From Taklimakanibacter sp049323275 (lineage in GTDB: Bacteria; Pseudomonadota; Alphaproteobacteria; Rhizobiales; Aestuariivirgaceae), in NCBI GenBank assembly GCA_049323275.1, contig JBMOOM010000067.1:9716-73715 (forward strand): a DNA stretch of 64,000 nucleotides. The letters are read 5' to 3'. The number at the start of each line of letters is the position of its first letter. Position 1 is the first letter of the stretch. Under the pieces are notes generated by a model that saw nothing but the letters and a program-made list of their open reading frames with translations, was not told the origin of the DNA and ran no database searches. Shown here one piece after another: positions 10,698 through 20,702 of the stretch. The translations under genes and the position numbers were made by a program.

Positions 10698-12727
10698 CGG
10701 TTCCGAATTATCTGCGCACGCCCAACATTCCGACGCATCGTGCCTGGAACAGCTGGGCCGCCGACCGCTACCTCGAAATGTCGCATCTGCCGCTCGGGGT
10801 GAAGATCACCCCGGTCTTCTATGCCGCGAGCATCGGCAAGACGACGCTGATGGGACCGGGCTCTGAGATCAGGCTCGGCCGCCACGAGCCGGATGGCAGC
10901 CTCATCGAAGCGTCATTCGCCCATGGCGGCACCCATCTCGACTGGACCTGCACCAAGCCTTCGCCCTTCGAGATCGCCGGCGCCTGGAAGACGGCGAAAT
11001 TCGGCGAATGGGGCCTGCGCTACTGGGTGGTGCTGGCCTTGAGCCAGACCGACGGCGCGCTCTGGCATTATGACGAGATCACCCGCACCGCTTTTTGCAC
11101 CGTCGGGCCGCGCACCGTGGCGATCAAGGCGAAGCACGCGCCGCTGCTGGTGACGGCGCATGAGGACCTCGACGCGCTGCGCGCCGAATATGAGACCAAC
11201 GGCTATTGGTACCTGGCCTCGCGCGGCGACAGCGCCAAGGTCCTGGCGCTGCGCTTCAATCTCGAGGAAGCACCGGAGAATGATTTCGCGGTGACCATCG
11301 CCGACCGCAAGGAGGCGGCCTTCGCCCGTCTTGCCGAACCGCTGTCCGCCGCCAAGGCGCCATCGCGCGGAGCGGCACTCGACGCCATGGCCGACATCAT
11401 GGGCTGGAACACCATCTGGGACAGCGTCAATCACCGGCCCTACATCACCTGCTCGCGCAACTGGGACCTGAAGAAGTTCGGCGGCTTCGGCTTCTGGCTC
11501 AACGACACGGCGATCAATGCTTTCATCGTTTCGCAATTCGACCCCGACCAGGCGCGCGAAAATCTGGCGATGCTGCTGTCGGCCGCCACGCCGCAGGGCA
11601 ACCTGCCCTGCATCATGACCGGCAACGACGCCTGGGTCGACCGCACCCAGACGCCGCTCATCTCCTTCATCGTCTGGCAGATCTATCAGCGCACCGGCAA
11701 CCGCCTGTTCATCGACATGGCCTATCTGACGCTGGCGCGGAACAACGAATGGATCCGCTCGGCGCGCGACGGCAATGGCAACGGCCTGCTCGAATTCGGC
11801 TCCTCCGATGTGGGCCGGGGCCTCTATAAGGGCACCAAGCTCGCCGCCAAGGACGAGTCCTTCATGGACAACTCGCCCATCCATGACGAGGCGCGCTGGA
11901 ACGAGGCGAGCCGCACGCTCGATGCCGAGGATGTCGGCCTCAACTGCCTCGTCTGCCTCGATTGCGAGATGCTGGCACATATGGCGCGCGCTCTCGGGCT
12001 CAGCGAAGCGGCGAAGCGCCACGACGCCGATGCCGCGGCGATGCGCCGGAAGATCGGCGCGCATTTCTGGGACGACAAGCGCAAGATCTTCGCCAACCGC
12101 CTATGGTCCGGCGCTTTCGTGAAGAGCGTCGCGCCGACCAGCTTCTATCCCCTGCTGTGCGGCGCCGCCTCGAAGGAGCAGACGAAGCATCTGCTCAAGC
12201 ATCTCGAGGACCCGAAGAAATTCGGCGGCGCCTTCGGCCTGCCCTCGGTGTCGCGCGACGACCCGGCGGTGAACGACAATGTCTATTGGCGCGGCCGCAT
12301 CTGGCCGATCCTCAACTGGCTGGTGTGGAACGGGCTCGAGCGCGCCGGTGAATATGACGCGGCCGACCGGCTCGTCGACAAGAGCTGGAAGCTCTTCGCC
12401 AGGAGCTGGGACGAGCGGCGCCTGTCGCCCGAAAACTACCACCCGGTGACCGGCGAGGGCCTCGACCAGCCCGACACCGATCCCTTCTATTCCTGGTCGG
12501 CGCTCCTGCCCTTCATGCAGCATGCCCGCACCATGAGCTTCCTGCCCTGGCAGGGCTGGCAATTGCGCAATGAAGGCAAGGACTTCACAGTCGGCCCGGT
12601 GATGAGCCCGCTGGGCGCCGTGACGGTGACGCGCAAAGGAAAGACCCTCACGGTCAGGCGGGGCGAGGACGTCGTTTTTTCGACCGGCAAGCAGGGCCGG
12701 ATTTCGGGTCCGATCACGAGCCTGTGA
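10694..12727 (+). CDS. Glycoside hydrolase with (alpha/alpha)6 barrel, MGH1/GH63-like
   Basis: The 677-residue protein has no signal peptide, so it should act in the cytoplasm on an imported compound. It has a beta-rich amino-terminal region (about 1-200) and a helical catalytic barrel (about 220-620) with GGFGFWLNDTAINAF, TPLISFIVWQIYQRTG, DNSPIHDEARWN, NVYWRGRIWPILNWLVW and DPFYSWSALLPFM. These blocks resemble GH63-type and mannosyl/glucosylglycerate hydrolases and trehalase-like clans. It overlaps the hydrolase gene by four bases and is last in the operon. The family is fairly clear; the substrate is not. A trehalase-like or amylo-glucosidase role is possible. Confidence 0.7.
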   Translation: MTVPNYLRTPNIPTHRAWNSWAADRYLEMSHLPLGVKITPVFYAASIGKTTLMGPGSEIRLGRHEPDGSLIEASFAHGGTHLDWTCTKPSPFEIAGAWKTAKFGEWGLRYWVVLALSQTDGALWHYDEITRTAFCTVGPRTVAIKAKHAPLLVTAHEDLDALRAEYETNGYWYLASRGDSAKVLALRFNLEEAPENDFAVTIADRKEAAFARLAEPLSAAKAPSRGAALDAMADIMGWNTIWDSVNHRPYITCSRNWDLKKFGGFGFWLNDTAINAFIVSQFDPDQARENLAMLLSAATPQGNLPCIMTGNDAWVDRTQTPLISFIVWQIYQRTGNRLFIDMAYLTLARNNEWIRSARDGNGNGLLEFGSSDVGRGLYKGTKLAAKDESFMDNSPIHDEARWNEASRTLDAEDVGLNCLVCLDCEMLAHMARALGLSEAAKRHDADAAAMRRKIGAHFWDDKRKIFANRLWSGAFVKSVAPTSFYPLLCGAASKEQTKHLLKHLEDPKKFGGAFGLPSVSRDDPAVNDNVYWRGRIWPILNWLVWNGLERAGEYDAADRLVDKSWKLFARSWDERRLSPENYHPVTGEGLDQPDTDPFYSWSALLPFMQHARTMSFLPWQGWQLRNEGKDFTVGPVMSPLGAVTVTRKGKTLTVRRGEDVVFSTGKQGRISGPITSL

Positions 12728-12820
12728 GACGCCGGCGGGGTTAGTCCGTCATTAAACCGACGGGATTTAGGTCTCCCCTCGTCTTATCCGTGGGCCCAAT
12801 ATCCGCTATTCTAGAGTTAT

Positions 12821-13948
12821 ATGAAGAAAACCCTGGTTTCTCTGTTTGTTCTCGCCTTGCTGGCTGGCGCGGGCTTTGCCGCCCAGCGCGCCGGCTGGGT
12901 GGAGCCTGTGATGTCGGCCGTGACCGGCAAGCTCAGGGAGGCGGCTCCCCAGGCAGCGCCGGAGAAACGCCAGGCGCGCACCGCCACCGCCTCGCCCGTC
13001 GAGGTCGCCGCGGCCGCCGCCAAGACCCTGAGCGACGACATCACCGCGGTCGGCTCGCTGCTTTCCGATGAATCGGTGCAGATCGCCGCTGAGACCAATG
13101 GCCGGGTGGCGGAGATCGCCTTCACCGAAGGCCAGTCGGTCGCCGCCGGCGCCGTGCTCATCCGGCTCGACGACAAGCTCATCGCCGCCCAGCTCGAGGA
13201 CGCCAAGGCGCGCCTGACCCTCGCCCAGTCGACCTACGACCGCGCCGCGACCTTGCGCAAATCGGGCACCGCGTCACAGACCACGCTCGATACCGCGCAG
13301 TCCGAACTGCTGGTCCAGCAGGCGGCCTATGACCTGATCAGCACCCAGCATGAGAAGCTGTCGATCAGGGCGCCTTTCCCGGGCGAGCTCGGCTTCCGCT
13401 CCATCTCGCTCGGCGCCTATGTCACCGCCGGCACGCCGCTCGTCAATCTGGAGAAGATCGACCAGCTCAAGGTGAATTTCAGCGTGCCCGAAATCTATCT
13501 GACCAAGCTTTCGGTCGGCCAGAAGATCGAGATCGTCGCCGACGCCCTGCCGGGCACCCGCTTCGAAGGCACGATCTACGCCATCGATCCGGCGGTCGAT
13601 GTCAATGGCCGCGCCATCCGCGTCAAGGCGACGCTCGCCAATCAGGACGGCAAATTGCGCCCCGGCCTCCTCGCCCGCATCACCGTGAAGGGCGCGCCGC
13701 GCACCGCCGTCACCATTCCGGAAAGCGCGCTCGTGCCGCGCGGCAACGACATCCTCGTCTACACCGCCCTCAACGGCAAGGCGCGTGAGACCAAGGTCGT
13801 GGTCGGCCGCCGCGAGAGCGGCTTCGTCGAGATCCTCGACGGCATCGAGGCCGGCCAGCAGGTGGTGACCGCCGGCCAGTCGCGTCTGCGTGACGGCGCC
13901 GATGTCGAGATCGTCACCGCGCGCACCACCGCCGCCATGGAAGGCTGA
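12821..13948 (+). CDS. RND efflux periplasmic adaptor (HlyD/AcrA family)
   Basis: This protein bridges the inner-membrane RND pump and an outer-membrane channel. The 375-residue product has a membrane anchor or signal at residues 4-22, then a lipoyl half-motif (SVQIAAETNGRVAEIAFTEG), a coiled-coil hairpin around 125-180 (LEDAKARLTLAQSTYDRAATL), the second lipoyl half (IRAPFPGELGFRSISLGAYV), a beta barrel and a membrane-proximal domain. The pump gene follows after 8 bases. The 93-base gap upstream probably holds the promoter; no regulator gene is adjacent. Confidence 0.9.
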   Translation: MKKTLVSLFVLALLAGAGFAAQRAGWVEPVMSAVTGKLREAAPQAAPEKRQARTATASPVEVAAAAAKTLSDDITAVGSLLSDESVQIAAETNGRVAEIAFTEGQSVAAGAVLIRLDDKLIAAQLEDAKARLTLAQSTYDRAATLRKSGTASQTTLDTAQSELLVQQAAYDLISTQHEKLSIRAPFPGELGFRSISLGAYVTAGTPLVNLEKIDQLKVNFSVPEIYLTKLSVGQKIEIVADALPGTRFEGTIYAIDPAVDVNGRAIRVKATLANQDGKLRPGLLARITVKGAPRTAVTIPESALVPRGNDILVYTALNGKARETKVVVGRRESGFVEILDGIEAGQQVVTAGQSRLRDGADVEIVTARTTAAMEG

Positions 13949-13956
13949 GCGGGCCG

Positions 13957-16900
13957 ATGTCGCTCTCCGAACTCTGTATCCGCCGTCCGGTCTTCGCCAC
14001 CGTTCTGAGCCTCATCATGCTGCTCGTCGGCGTCGTCGCCTATGAGCGCTTGACGGTTCGCGAATATCCCAAGGTCGACGAGCCGGTCGTGTCGGTGACC
14101 ACCAACTATACCGGCGCCTCGGCCGTGCTGATGGAATCGCAGGTCACCCAGGTTCTCGAGGGCTCGCTCGCCGGCATCGAGGGCATCGACATCATCGAGT
14201 CCTCCAGCCGCTCCGAATCGAGCCGCATCACCGTGCGCTTCAGGTCGGACATCAATATCGACACGGCGGCGAGCGACGTGCGCGACCGCGTCAGCCGGGC
14301 CCGCCGCAACCTGCCCGACGAGGTCGACGAGCCGATCATCTCCAAGGTCGAGGCCGATTCCAGCCCGATCATCTACGTCACCTTCCGCTCCGAGGCGATG
14401 AACGCCATCGAGCTCACCGACTTCGTCGACCGCTATGTCGTCGACCGCTTCAAGAATCTGAACGGCGTCGCCGACGTGAATATTTTCGGCGAGCGGCGCT
14501 ATGCGATGCGCATCTGGGTCGACCGCGATCGTCTGGCCGGCTACGGCCTGACCGTCCAGGACATCGAGGACGCGCTGCGCAAGCAGAATGCCGAGATTCC
14601 GGCCGGGCGCATCGAGGGCGACGACCGCGAGTTCACGGTGCTGTCGAAGACGGCGCTGTCGACGGCCGAGGAATTCCGCAACATCATGCTGAAGCCGGCC
14701 GGCGGACTGCAGGTCAAGCTCGGCGACGTGGCGCGCATCGAGCTGGGCTCCGAGGAGGTGCGCCGCACCAGCCGCTTCATGGGGCAGACCTCGATCACCG
14801 CCGGCATCATCAAGCAGGCGGTCGCCAATCCGCTCGACGTCTCCAAGGCCTTGCGCGCCGTCCTGCCGAGCGTCTCCGAATCCCTGCCGCAGGGCACCAG
14901 CGTCGAGATCGGCTACGACTCGACCCAGTTCATCGAGCAGTCGGTCTCCTCGGTGTTCACGACGATCCTCGAGGCGATCGTGCTGGTCATCCTGATCATC
15001 ATGTTCTTCCTGCACTCGCTCAGGGCGGCGATCATCCCGATCATCACCATCCCGATCTCGCTCATCACCACTTTCGCGATCATGCTGCTGACCGGGCTGT
15101 CGATCAACACGCTGACGCTGCTCGCCATGGTGCTGGCCATCGGCCTCGTCGTCGACGACGCCATCGTCGTGCTCGAGAACATCTTCCGTCATATCGAGGA
15201 AGGGATGAAACCCTTCGATGCGGCGCTCAAGGGCATGCGCGAGATCGGCTTCGCCGTCATCGCGATGACGCTCACGCTGGTCGCCGTCTATGCGCCGGTC
15301 GCCTTCACGCCGGGCTCCACCGGCCGGCTGTTCCTCGAATTCGCGCTCACTCTCGCCGGCGCCGTCGTCGTTTCAGGCTTCGTGGCGCTGACCTTGACGC
15401 CGATGATGTGCTCGAAATTCCTCAAGCACAATGACCGGCCCAACATCATCGCCCGCTTCATCGAGGCGATTCTCGCCCGTCTCGAGCGAGCCTACCAGGC
15501 GGTGCTGCGGATCGCCATCAGGGCGCGCTATCTGGTCTTCCTGGTGGCGCTCGCCGTTGCCGGGCTCGGCGGCTATCTGTTCACCGGCCTCAATTCGGAA
15601 TTGACGCCGACCGAGGATCGCGGCGTGCTGCAGATCGCGGGCTCGGCGCCGGACGGCTCGACGCTCGCCTTCACCGACCGTTATGCCCGGCAGGTCGAGG
15701 ACATCCTGGCGAAGTCGCCCGACGTGCGCGCCTATCTGGTGACCGTCGGCCAGCCGGAAGTGACCGAGTTCAATGCCATCGGCCGCCTCAAGGACTATGC
15801 CGAGCGCGATGCCAGCCAGTCGCAGATCTCGCAGCGCCTGACGCCGGAGCTGCGCAAGGTGGCCGGCGTCCAGGTGTCGTCGCGCTCGCCCGCCGGCTTC
15901 GGCCGCCGCGGCACCGGCCGCGCGGTGGAGTTCGTCGTCCAGACCTCCGGCACCTATGAGGATCTGCAGAAATACGCCAATGACATGGTCGAGAAGCTGA
16001 AGGAGAATCCCGGCCTCACCGACCTCGACACCAATCTCAAGCTCAACAAGCCGCAGCTCGAGGTGAAGATCGACCGCGAGCGTGTCGCCGATCTCGGCCT
16101 CGACGTGTCGGTCATCGGCCGCACGCTGGAGACCATGCTGGGCAGCCGCCAGGTGACGCGTTTCGAGATCGGCGGCGAGCAGTATGACGTTCTGGTGCAG
16201 CTCGATGCCAGCGAACGCTCGGCGCCCGAGAATCTCGCCCGCATGTTCGTCCGCAACCCGGCCGGCGAGATGATCCAGCTGTCCAACATCGTGTCGGTCA
16301 AGGAGACGGTGGCGCCCAAGGAGCTGCGCCGCTTCAACCAGCTCCGCGCCGTGACCATCTATGCCAACCTGGCGCCCGGCTATACCCAGGGCCAGGCGCT
16401 GCAGGCGATCCAGACGGCGGCGCAGCAGATCCTCCCCGACAACACGCTCACCGACCTGTCGGGCCAGAGCCGTGAGTTCCGCGACGCCAGCAGCAATGTG
16501 ATGTTCATCTTCGTGCTGGCGCTCGCCTTCATCTATCTGGTGCTGGCCGCGCAGTTCGAGAGCTTCCGCGATCCGCTGATGATCATGCTGACCGTGCCGA
16601 TGTCGATGGCGGGCGCGCTTCTCGCGCTCAAGCTCACCGGCGGCACGCTCAACATCTATTCGCAGATCGGCCTCGTGACGCTGGTCGGCCTCATCACCAA
16701 GCACGGCATCCTGATCGTCGATTTCGCCAATCGCCTGCAGGAGGAGGATGGCCGCAGCCGCGCCGAGGCGATCGTCGAGGCGGCGACCTTGCGCCTGCGC
16801 CCGATCCTGATGACGACGGCCGCGATGGTGCTGGGCGCCGTGCCGCTCGCCCTTGCCGAGGGCGCCGGCGCCGAGGCCCGGATTCAGATCGGCTGGGTCA

Positions 16901-17031
16901 TCGTCGGCGGCATGTCCGTCGGCACGCTCCTGACGCTCTTCGTGGTGCCCGCCGTCTACAGCCTGGTGGGCCGCAACGCCGCCGCCGCGCCCAAGGACGT
17001 CGCGCATGCGGCGCCGGCGCCGGCGGAGTAG
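13957..17031 (+). CDS. RND efflux pump inner-membrane subunit (AcrB family)
   Basis: The 1024-residue proton-driven pump has the normal family length. It starts SLSELCIRRPVFATVLSLIMLLVG (first helix), has two large periplasmic loops (about 35-330 and 560-860) and two six-helix blocks. GLVVDDAIVVLENIFRHIEEG near residue 400 carries the Asp pair of the proton relay in helix 4, and GLITKHGILIVDFANRLQEE is the matching helix 10 motif with its Lys. No TolC-type outer-membrane gene is nearby, so the channel must be encoded elsewhere. The stop is 6 bases from the convergent ppk2 stop. Confidence 0.93.
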   Translation: MSLSELCIRRPVFATVLSLIMLLVGVVAYERLTVREYPKVDEPVVSVTTNYTGASAVLMESQVTQVLEGSLAGIEGIDIIESSSRSESSRITVRFRSDINIDTAASDVRDRVSRARRNLPDEVDEPIISKVEADSSPIIYVTFRSEAMNAIELTDFVDRYVVDRFKNLNGVADVNIFGERRYAMRIWVDRDRLAGYGLTVQDIEDALRKQNAEIPAGRIEGDDREFTVLSKTALSTAEEFRNIMLKPAGGLQVKLGDVARIELGSEEVRRTSRFMGQTSITAGIIKQAVANPLDVSKALRAVLPSVSESLPQGTSVEIGYDSTQFIEQSVSSVFTTILEAIVLVILIIMFFLHSLRAAIIPIITIPISLITTFAIMLLTGLSINTLTLLAMVLAIGLVVDDAIVVLENIFRHIEEGMKPFDAALKGMREIGFAVIAMTLTLVAVYAPVAFTPGSTGRLFLEFALTLAGAVVVSGFVALTLTPMMCSKFLKHNDRPNIIARFIEAILARLERAYQAVLRIAIRARYLVFLVALAVAGLGGYLFTGLNSELTPTEDRGVLQIAGSAPDGSTLAFTDRYARQVEDILAKSPDVRAYLVTVGQPEVTEFNAIGRLKDYAERDASQSQISQRLTPELRKVAGVQVSSRSPAGFGRRGTGRAVEFVVQTSGTYEDLQKYANDMVEKLKENPGLTDLDTNLKLNKPQLEVKIDRERVADLGLDVSVIGRTLETMLGSRQVTRFEIGGEQYDVLVQLDASERSAPENLARMFVRNPAGEMIQLSNIVSVKETVAPKELRRFNQLRAVTIYANLAPGYTQGQALQAIQTAAQQILPDNTLTDLSGQSREFRDASSNVMFIFVLALAFIYLVLAAQFESFRDPLMIMLTVPMSMAGALLALKLTGGTLNIYSQIGLVTLVGLITKHGILIVDFANRLQEEDGRSRAEAIVEAATLRLRPILMTTAAMVLGAVPLALAEGAGAEARIQIGWVIVGGMSVGTLLTLFVVPAVYSLVGRNAAAAPKDVAHAAPAPAE

Positions 17032-17037
17032 ACGGAG

Positions 17038-17856
17038 TTAGGTGATCACCACCTTCTTCGGATCCCAGCCGTCGGGCTTGGGATAGTTCGGCGCCATGTC
17101 CTCGAGCGTCTCGCGCACGATGCGGGCGATGGCGGCGTTGCGCACCCAGTTGCGGTCGGCCGGAATGACATGCCAGGGCGCATGCGCCGGCGAGCAGCGC
17201 TTGAGCGCCGTCTCATAGGCGTCCATGAACTGCGGCCACAATTTGCGGTCCTCGAGGTCGCCCGGATTGAACTTCCAGAACTTCTTCGGGTCGGTGACGC
17301 GCTCGCGCAGCCTTTCGGCCTGCTCGTCCTTCGAGATATGCAGCATGAATTTGAGGATGCGCGTGCCGTTGTCGGTGAGCAGCTTCTCGAAATGATTGAT
17401 CTCCTCATAACGCCGCTCGATGTCCTCCGGCGGCGCGAATTTCCGTACCTTCACCACCAGCACGTCTTCGTAATGCGAGCGGTTGAAGATGCCGATCATG
17501 CCCTTGGGCGGCGCAGCCTTATGAACGCGCCAGAGATAGTCATGCGCGCGCTCCTCCTCGCTCGGCGCCTTGAAGGGCGTGACTTCGACGCCGATCGGCC
17601 CGCAGGTGTTGAACACCGCGCGCACCGTGCCGTCCTTGCCGCTGCAATCCATGCCCTGCAGAACGACGAGCAGGCTGCGCCTTCCTTCCGCATAGAGGCA
17701 GTCCTGCAGCTGGTTGATGAGCTCGGCGTCCCTGGCGGTGTCGGCCTTGGCTTTCTCCTTGCCGTCGAAGGCGCTGTCGTCGCGCGGGTCGATCTTGGCG
17801 AGCGAAACCCCTTTGCCGGCTTCGACGGTGAATTTCCTGGCAAACTGACTGGCCAT
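17038..17856 (-). CDS. ppk2: Polyphosphate kinase 2 family protein
   Basis: This enzyme probably transfers phosphate between inorganic polyphosphate and nucleoside mono- or diphosphates. The 272-residue single-domain protein has Walker A GMDCSGKDG at about 66-74, the GVEVTPFKAPSEEE segment, the lid region IFNRSHYEDVLVVKV, and WKFNPGDLEDRKLWPQFMDAYE near residue 205, all typical of short PPK2 proteins (the group often acting on AMP and ADP). The start at 17856 is preceded by AGGAG; the frame is open upstream but without a better site. It is transcribed divergently from the LOG gene. Confidence 0.9.
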   Translation of the reverse strand: MASQFARKFTVEAGKGVSLAKIDPRDDSAFDGKEKAKADTARDAELINQLQDCLYAEGRRSLLVVLQGMDCSGKDGTVRAVFNTCGPIGVEVTPFKAPSEEERAHDYLWRVHKAAPPKGMIGIFNRSHYEDVLVVKVRKFAPPEDIERRYEEINHFEKLLTDNGTRILKFMLHISKDEQAERLRERVTDPKKFWKFNPGDLEDRKLWPQFMDAYETALKRCSPAHAPWHVIPADRNWVRNAAIARIVRETLEDMAPNYPKPDGWDPKKVVIT

Positions 17857-17918
17857 GCAAGCTCCTGTTTTTACTGACATAAGCGTGAAACAAACAGGGC
17901 TTGATTGCAAGGGCCGAG

Positions 17919-17938
17919 GCTCCTATTCCGGTAGGAGC
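17919..17938. other. Small dyad in the ppk2/LOG divergent promoter region
   Basis: GCTCCTA and TAGGAGC form a perfect 7-base-pair dyad around a 6-base centre. The right arm contains a TAGGAG sequence that could serve as ribosome-binding site for the LOG gene, so the structure may influence its translation or bind a regulator. The whole divergent region is only 92 bases. Confidence 0.35.
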
Positions 17939-17948
17939 ATAAGGATTC

Positions 17949-18704
<756 letters not shown>

Positions 18705-18707
18705 CGC

Positions 18708-20387
18708 ATGACCGTCAAGCTGCATTTCCACGGCGCCACCCGCGTCGTCACCGGCTCCTGCTATGTCATCGAGACGGACAAGGCGCGCCTCGTCATCGAC
18801 TGCGGCATGTTCCAGGGCTCGAAGAGCGAGAAGGAGCTGAACTATCGCGCCTTCCCCTTCGATCCGCGCAAGATCGACGCCATGCTCCTCACCCACGCGC
18901 ATATCGACCATGCCGGGCTCATCCCCAAGCTGGTCAAGGCCGGCTTCGCCAAGAAGATCTATGCGACGCATGCGACCTGCGATCTCTGCGCGGTGATGCT
19001 CCCCGATTCGGGCTTCATCCAGGAGACCGAGGTCAAGCTGCTCAACGACCGCAACCGCAAGCGCGGCCTCGCCGAGGTCGAGCCGATCTACACGTTGGAA
19101 GACGCCCATAGGGCGCTCGAGTTCTTTGAAGGCATCGCCTACAAGATGTGGATCACGCCGGTGCCGGGCATCCGCGCCCGCTACTGGAATGCCGGCCATC
19201 TGCTCGGCTCCGCCTCGATCGAGGTGGAAGTGGAGCGTCCCGGCCGGAAGGCGTTGCGCATCCTGTTCTCGGGCGACATCGGCCCCGACGCCAAGCTGTT
19301 CGAGCCCGATCCCGAGGCGCCGACCGATTTCGACTATGTCGTGTGCGAATCGACCTATGGCGGCAAGGACCGCTTCGAGCGCTCCGAGGAGAAGCGCCGC
19401 GAGGTGCTGGGCACCGAGCTGCGCGCCGCGGCGAGCCGCCAGGGCGCGGTGCTCATTCCGTCCTTCGCCGTCGAGCGCACCCAAGAGGTGCTGGTCGACG
19501 TCATCGCGCTGATGGACAAGGGCGTCATTCCCAATGCGCCGGTCTTCATCGATTCGCCGCTGGCGCTCAAGGCCACCAACATCTTCTCGCAGCATGCCAA
19601 GTCATTGCGCAACGGCGAGGCGCTGCTGCATGCGCTCGAATCGCCCTATGTGAAGACGACCGAAAGCGTCGACGAGTCGAAGGCGATCAACCGCTTCTCG
19701 GGCTTCCACATCATCGTCGCGGCGAGCGGCATGTGCGAGGCGGGCCGCATCCGCCATCATCTCAAGAACAATCTGTTCAAGCCCAACGCGACGGTGCTGC
19801 TGGTCGGCTTCCAGGCGGCGGGCACGCTCGGCCGCCTGCTCGAGGACGGCGCCCAGGCGGTCAAGATCCATGGCGAGGAGGTCAAGGTCCGCGCCACCAT
19901 TCGCCGCTTCGAGGATTATTCGGGCCATGCCGACGGGCCGGAGCTGCTGCAATGGCTGAAGGAGCGCCTGCCGATCGCCAAGATGGTCTTCCTCACCCAC
20001 GGTGAAGAGACCGCGCAGATCGCCATGGAAGGCGAGATGGCGCAGAACAACCTCATGCCGGCCGACCGCATCGCGCGGCCGAGCCTCGATGACGTCTATG
20101 ACCTCTCGGGCGAGGAGCCGGTGCTCAGCGCCGCCGAGGTCAGGCCGCGCATCAGCCCCGACAAGATGGCGCGCCGCGACTGGCACAATGACCTCACCGA
20201 GCTCGTCCTCGACATCAACGACATGGTCGGCAAGGCGGCCGACGAGAAGGCGCGCGCCGTGATCATCCGCAGGCTCAAGCGCGCGCTCGAGGAAGAGAAC
20301 GGCAACGGCAAGATGCCGCCGCCCAATGGCCGGCATAAGGGCCGGGACGAAGGCAAGGGCGGTGCCCGGGGTTTCGACGAAGGCTGA
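18708..20387 (+). CDS. Metallo-beta-lactamase fold, beta-CASP ribonuclease-like protein
   Basis: The 559-residue protein matches the YSH1/CPSF-type group (COG1236), which are zinc-dependent RNA-processing nucleases or related hydrolases. Metal ligands are visible in order: LTHAHIDHAG (about 61-70), NAGHLLGSA, FSGDIGPD, then the beta-CASP insert with VCESTYGG and ASGMCEAGRIRHHL, YSGHADGPELLQWL and the closing LTHGEE near residue 430. The carboxy-terminal 100 residues are charged and end in a basic, low-complexity tail. It is coupled to the upstream LOG gene. RNA is a plausible substrate but is not shown. Confidence 0.82.
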   Translation: MTVKLHFHGATRVVTGSCYVIETDKARLVIDCGMFQGSKSEKELNYRAFPFDPRKIDAMLLTHAHIDHAGLIPKLVKAGFAKKIYATHATCDLCAVMLPDSGFIQETEVKLLNDRNRKRGLAEVEPIYTLEDAHRALEFFEGIAYKMWITPVPGIRARYWNAGHLLGSASIEVEVERPGRKALRILFSGDIGPDAKLFEPDPEAPTDFDYVVCESTYGGKDRFERSEEKRREVLGTELRAAASRQGAVLIPSFAVERTQEVLVDVIALMDKGVIPNAPVFIDSPLALKATNIFSQHAKSLRNGEALLHALESPYVKTTESVDESKAINRFSGFHIIVAASGMCEAGRIRHHLKNNLFKPNATVLLVGFQAAGTLGRLLEDGAQAVKIHGEEVKVRATIRRFEDYSGHADGPELLQWLKERLPIAKMVFLTHGEETAQIAMEGEMAQNNLMPADRIARPSLDDVYDLSGEEPVLSAAEVRPRISPDKMARRDWHNDLTELVLDINDMVGKAADEKARAVIIRRLKRALEEENGNGKMPPPNGRHKGRDEGKGGARGFDEG

Positions 20388-20390
20388 AGT

Positions 20391-20420
20391 ACAGGGATTT
20401 ACAGGGAAGAACAGGGAAAA
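20391..20420. repeat. Three tandem 10-base repeats
   Basis: Three consecutive decamers each begin ACAGGGA (20391, 20401, 20411) directly after the stop of the metallo-hydrolase. The remaining 20421-20580 of this 315-base gap holds no gene that I can support. Confidence 0.6.
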
Positions 20421-20580
20421 TTCTGAAAATCCCGAGGCCGTCCCAGGTATTTCAACGGCTTGGCTTCCTGTCGGTTACGGAAGCAGGGAAGTTGCTTTGC
20501 GGTTCATGAAACGGCTCGTTTCATAGTCGCGGGCAGGCTTTCCGAGTGTCACCGTTGCGGCCACGTTTGCAAGTCACCAA

Positions 20581-20688
20581 AGCCCGTCATCCCGGCGAAA
20601 GCCGGAATCCAATAAATTCTCATACACGATCAGCACCACCCGCTTGCGCTGATTCAATGGATCCCGGCTTTCGCCGGGATGACGGGCT
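20581..20688. repeat. Palindromic doublet repeat, family 1, copy 1
   Basis: Two roughly 35-base inverted arms, each itself a hairpin (CCCGGCGAAAGCCGG and its complement), flank about 36 bases of unrelated sequence. The outer ends read GTCATCCCGGCG and CGCCGGGATGAC. The same arrangement recurs at 31183, 37664-38003 and 63783. This copy separates the convergent metallo-hydrolase and dehydrogenase genes and could act as a two-way terminator. Confidence 0.8.
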
Positions 20689-20702
20689 ATGAACGTTAAG
20701 TA

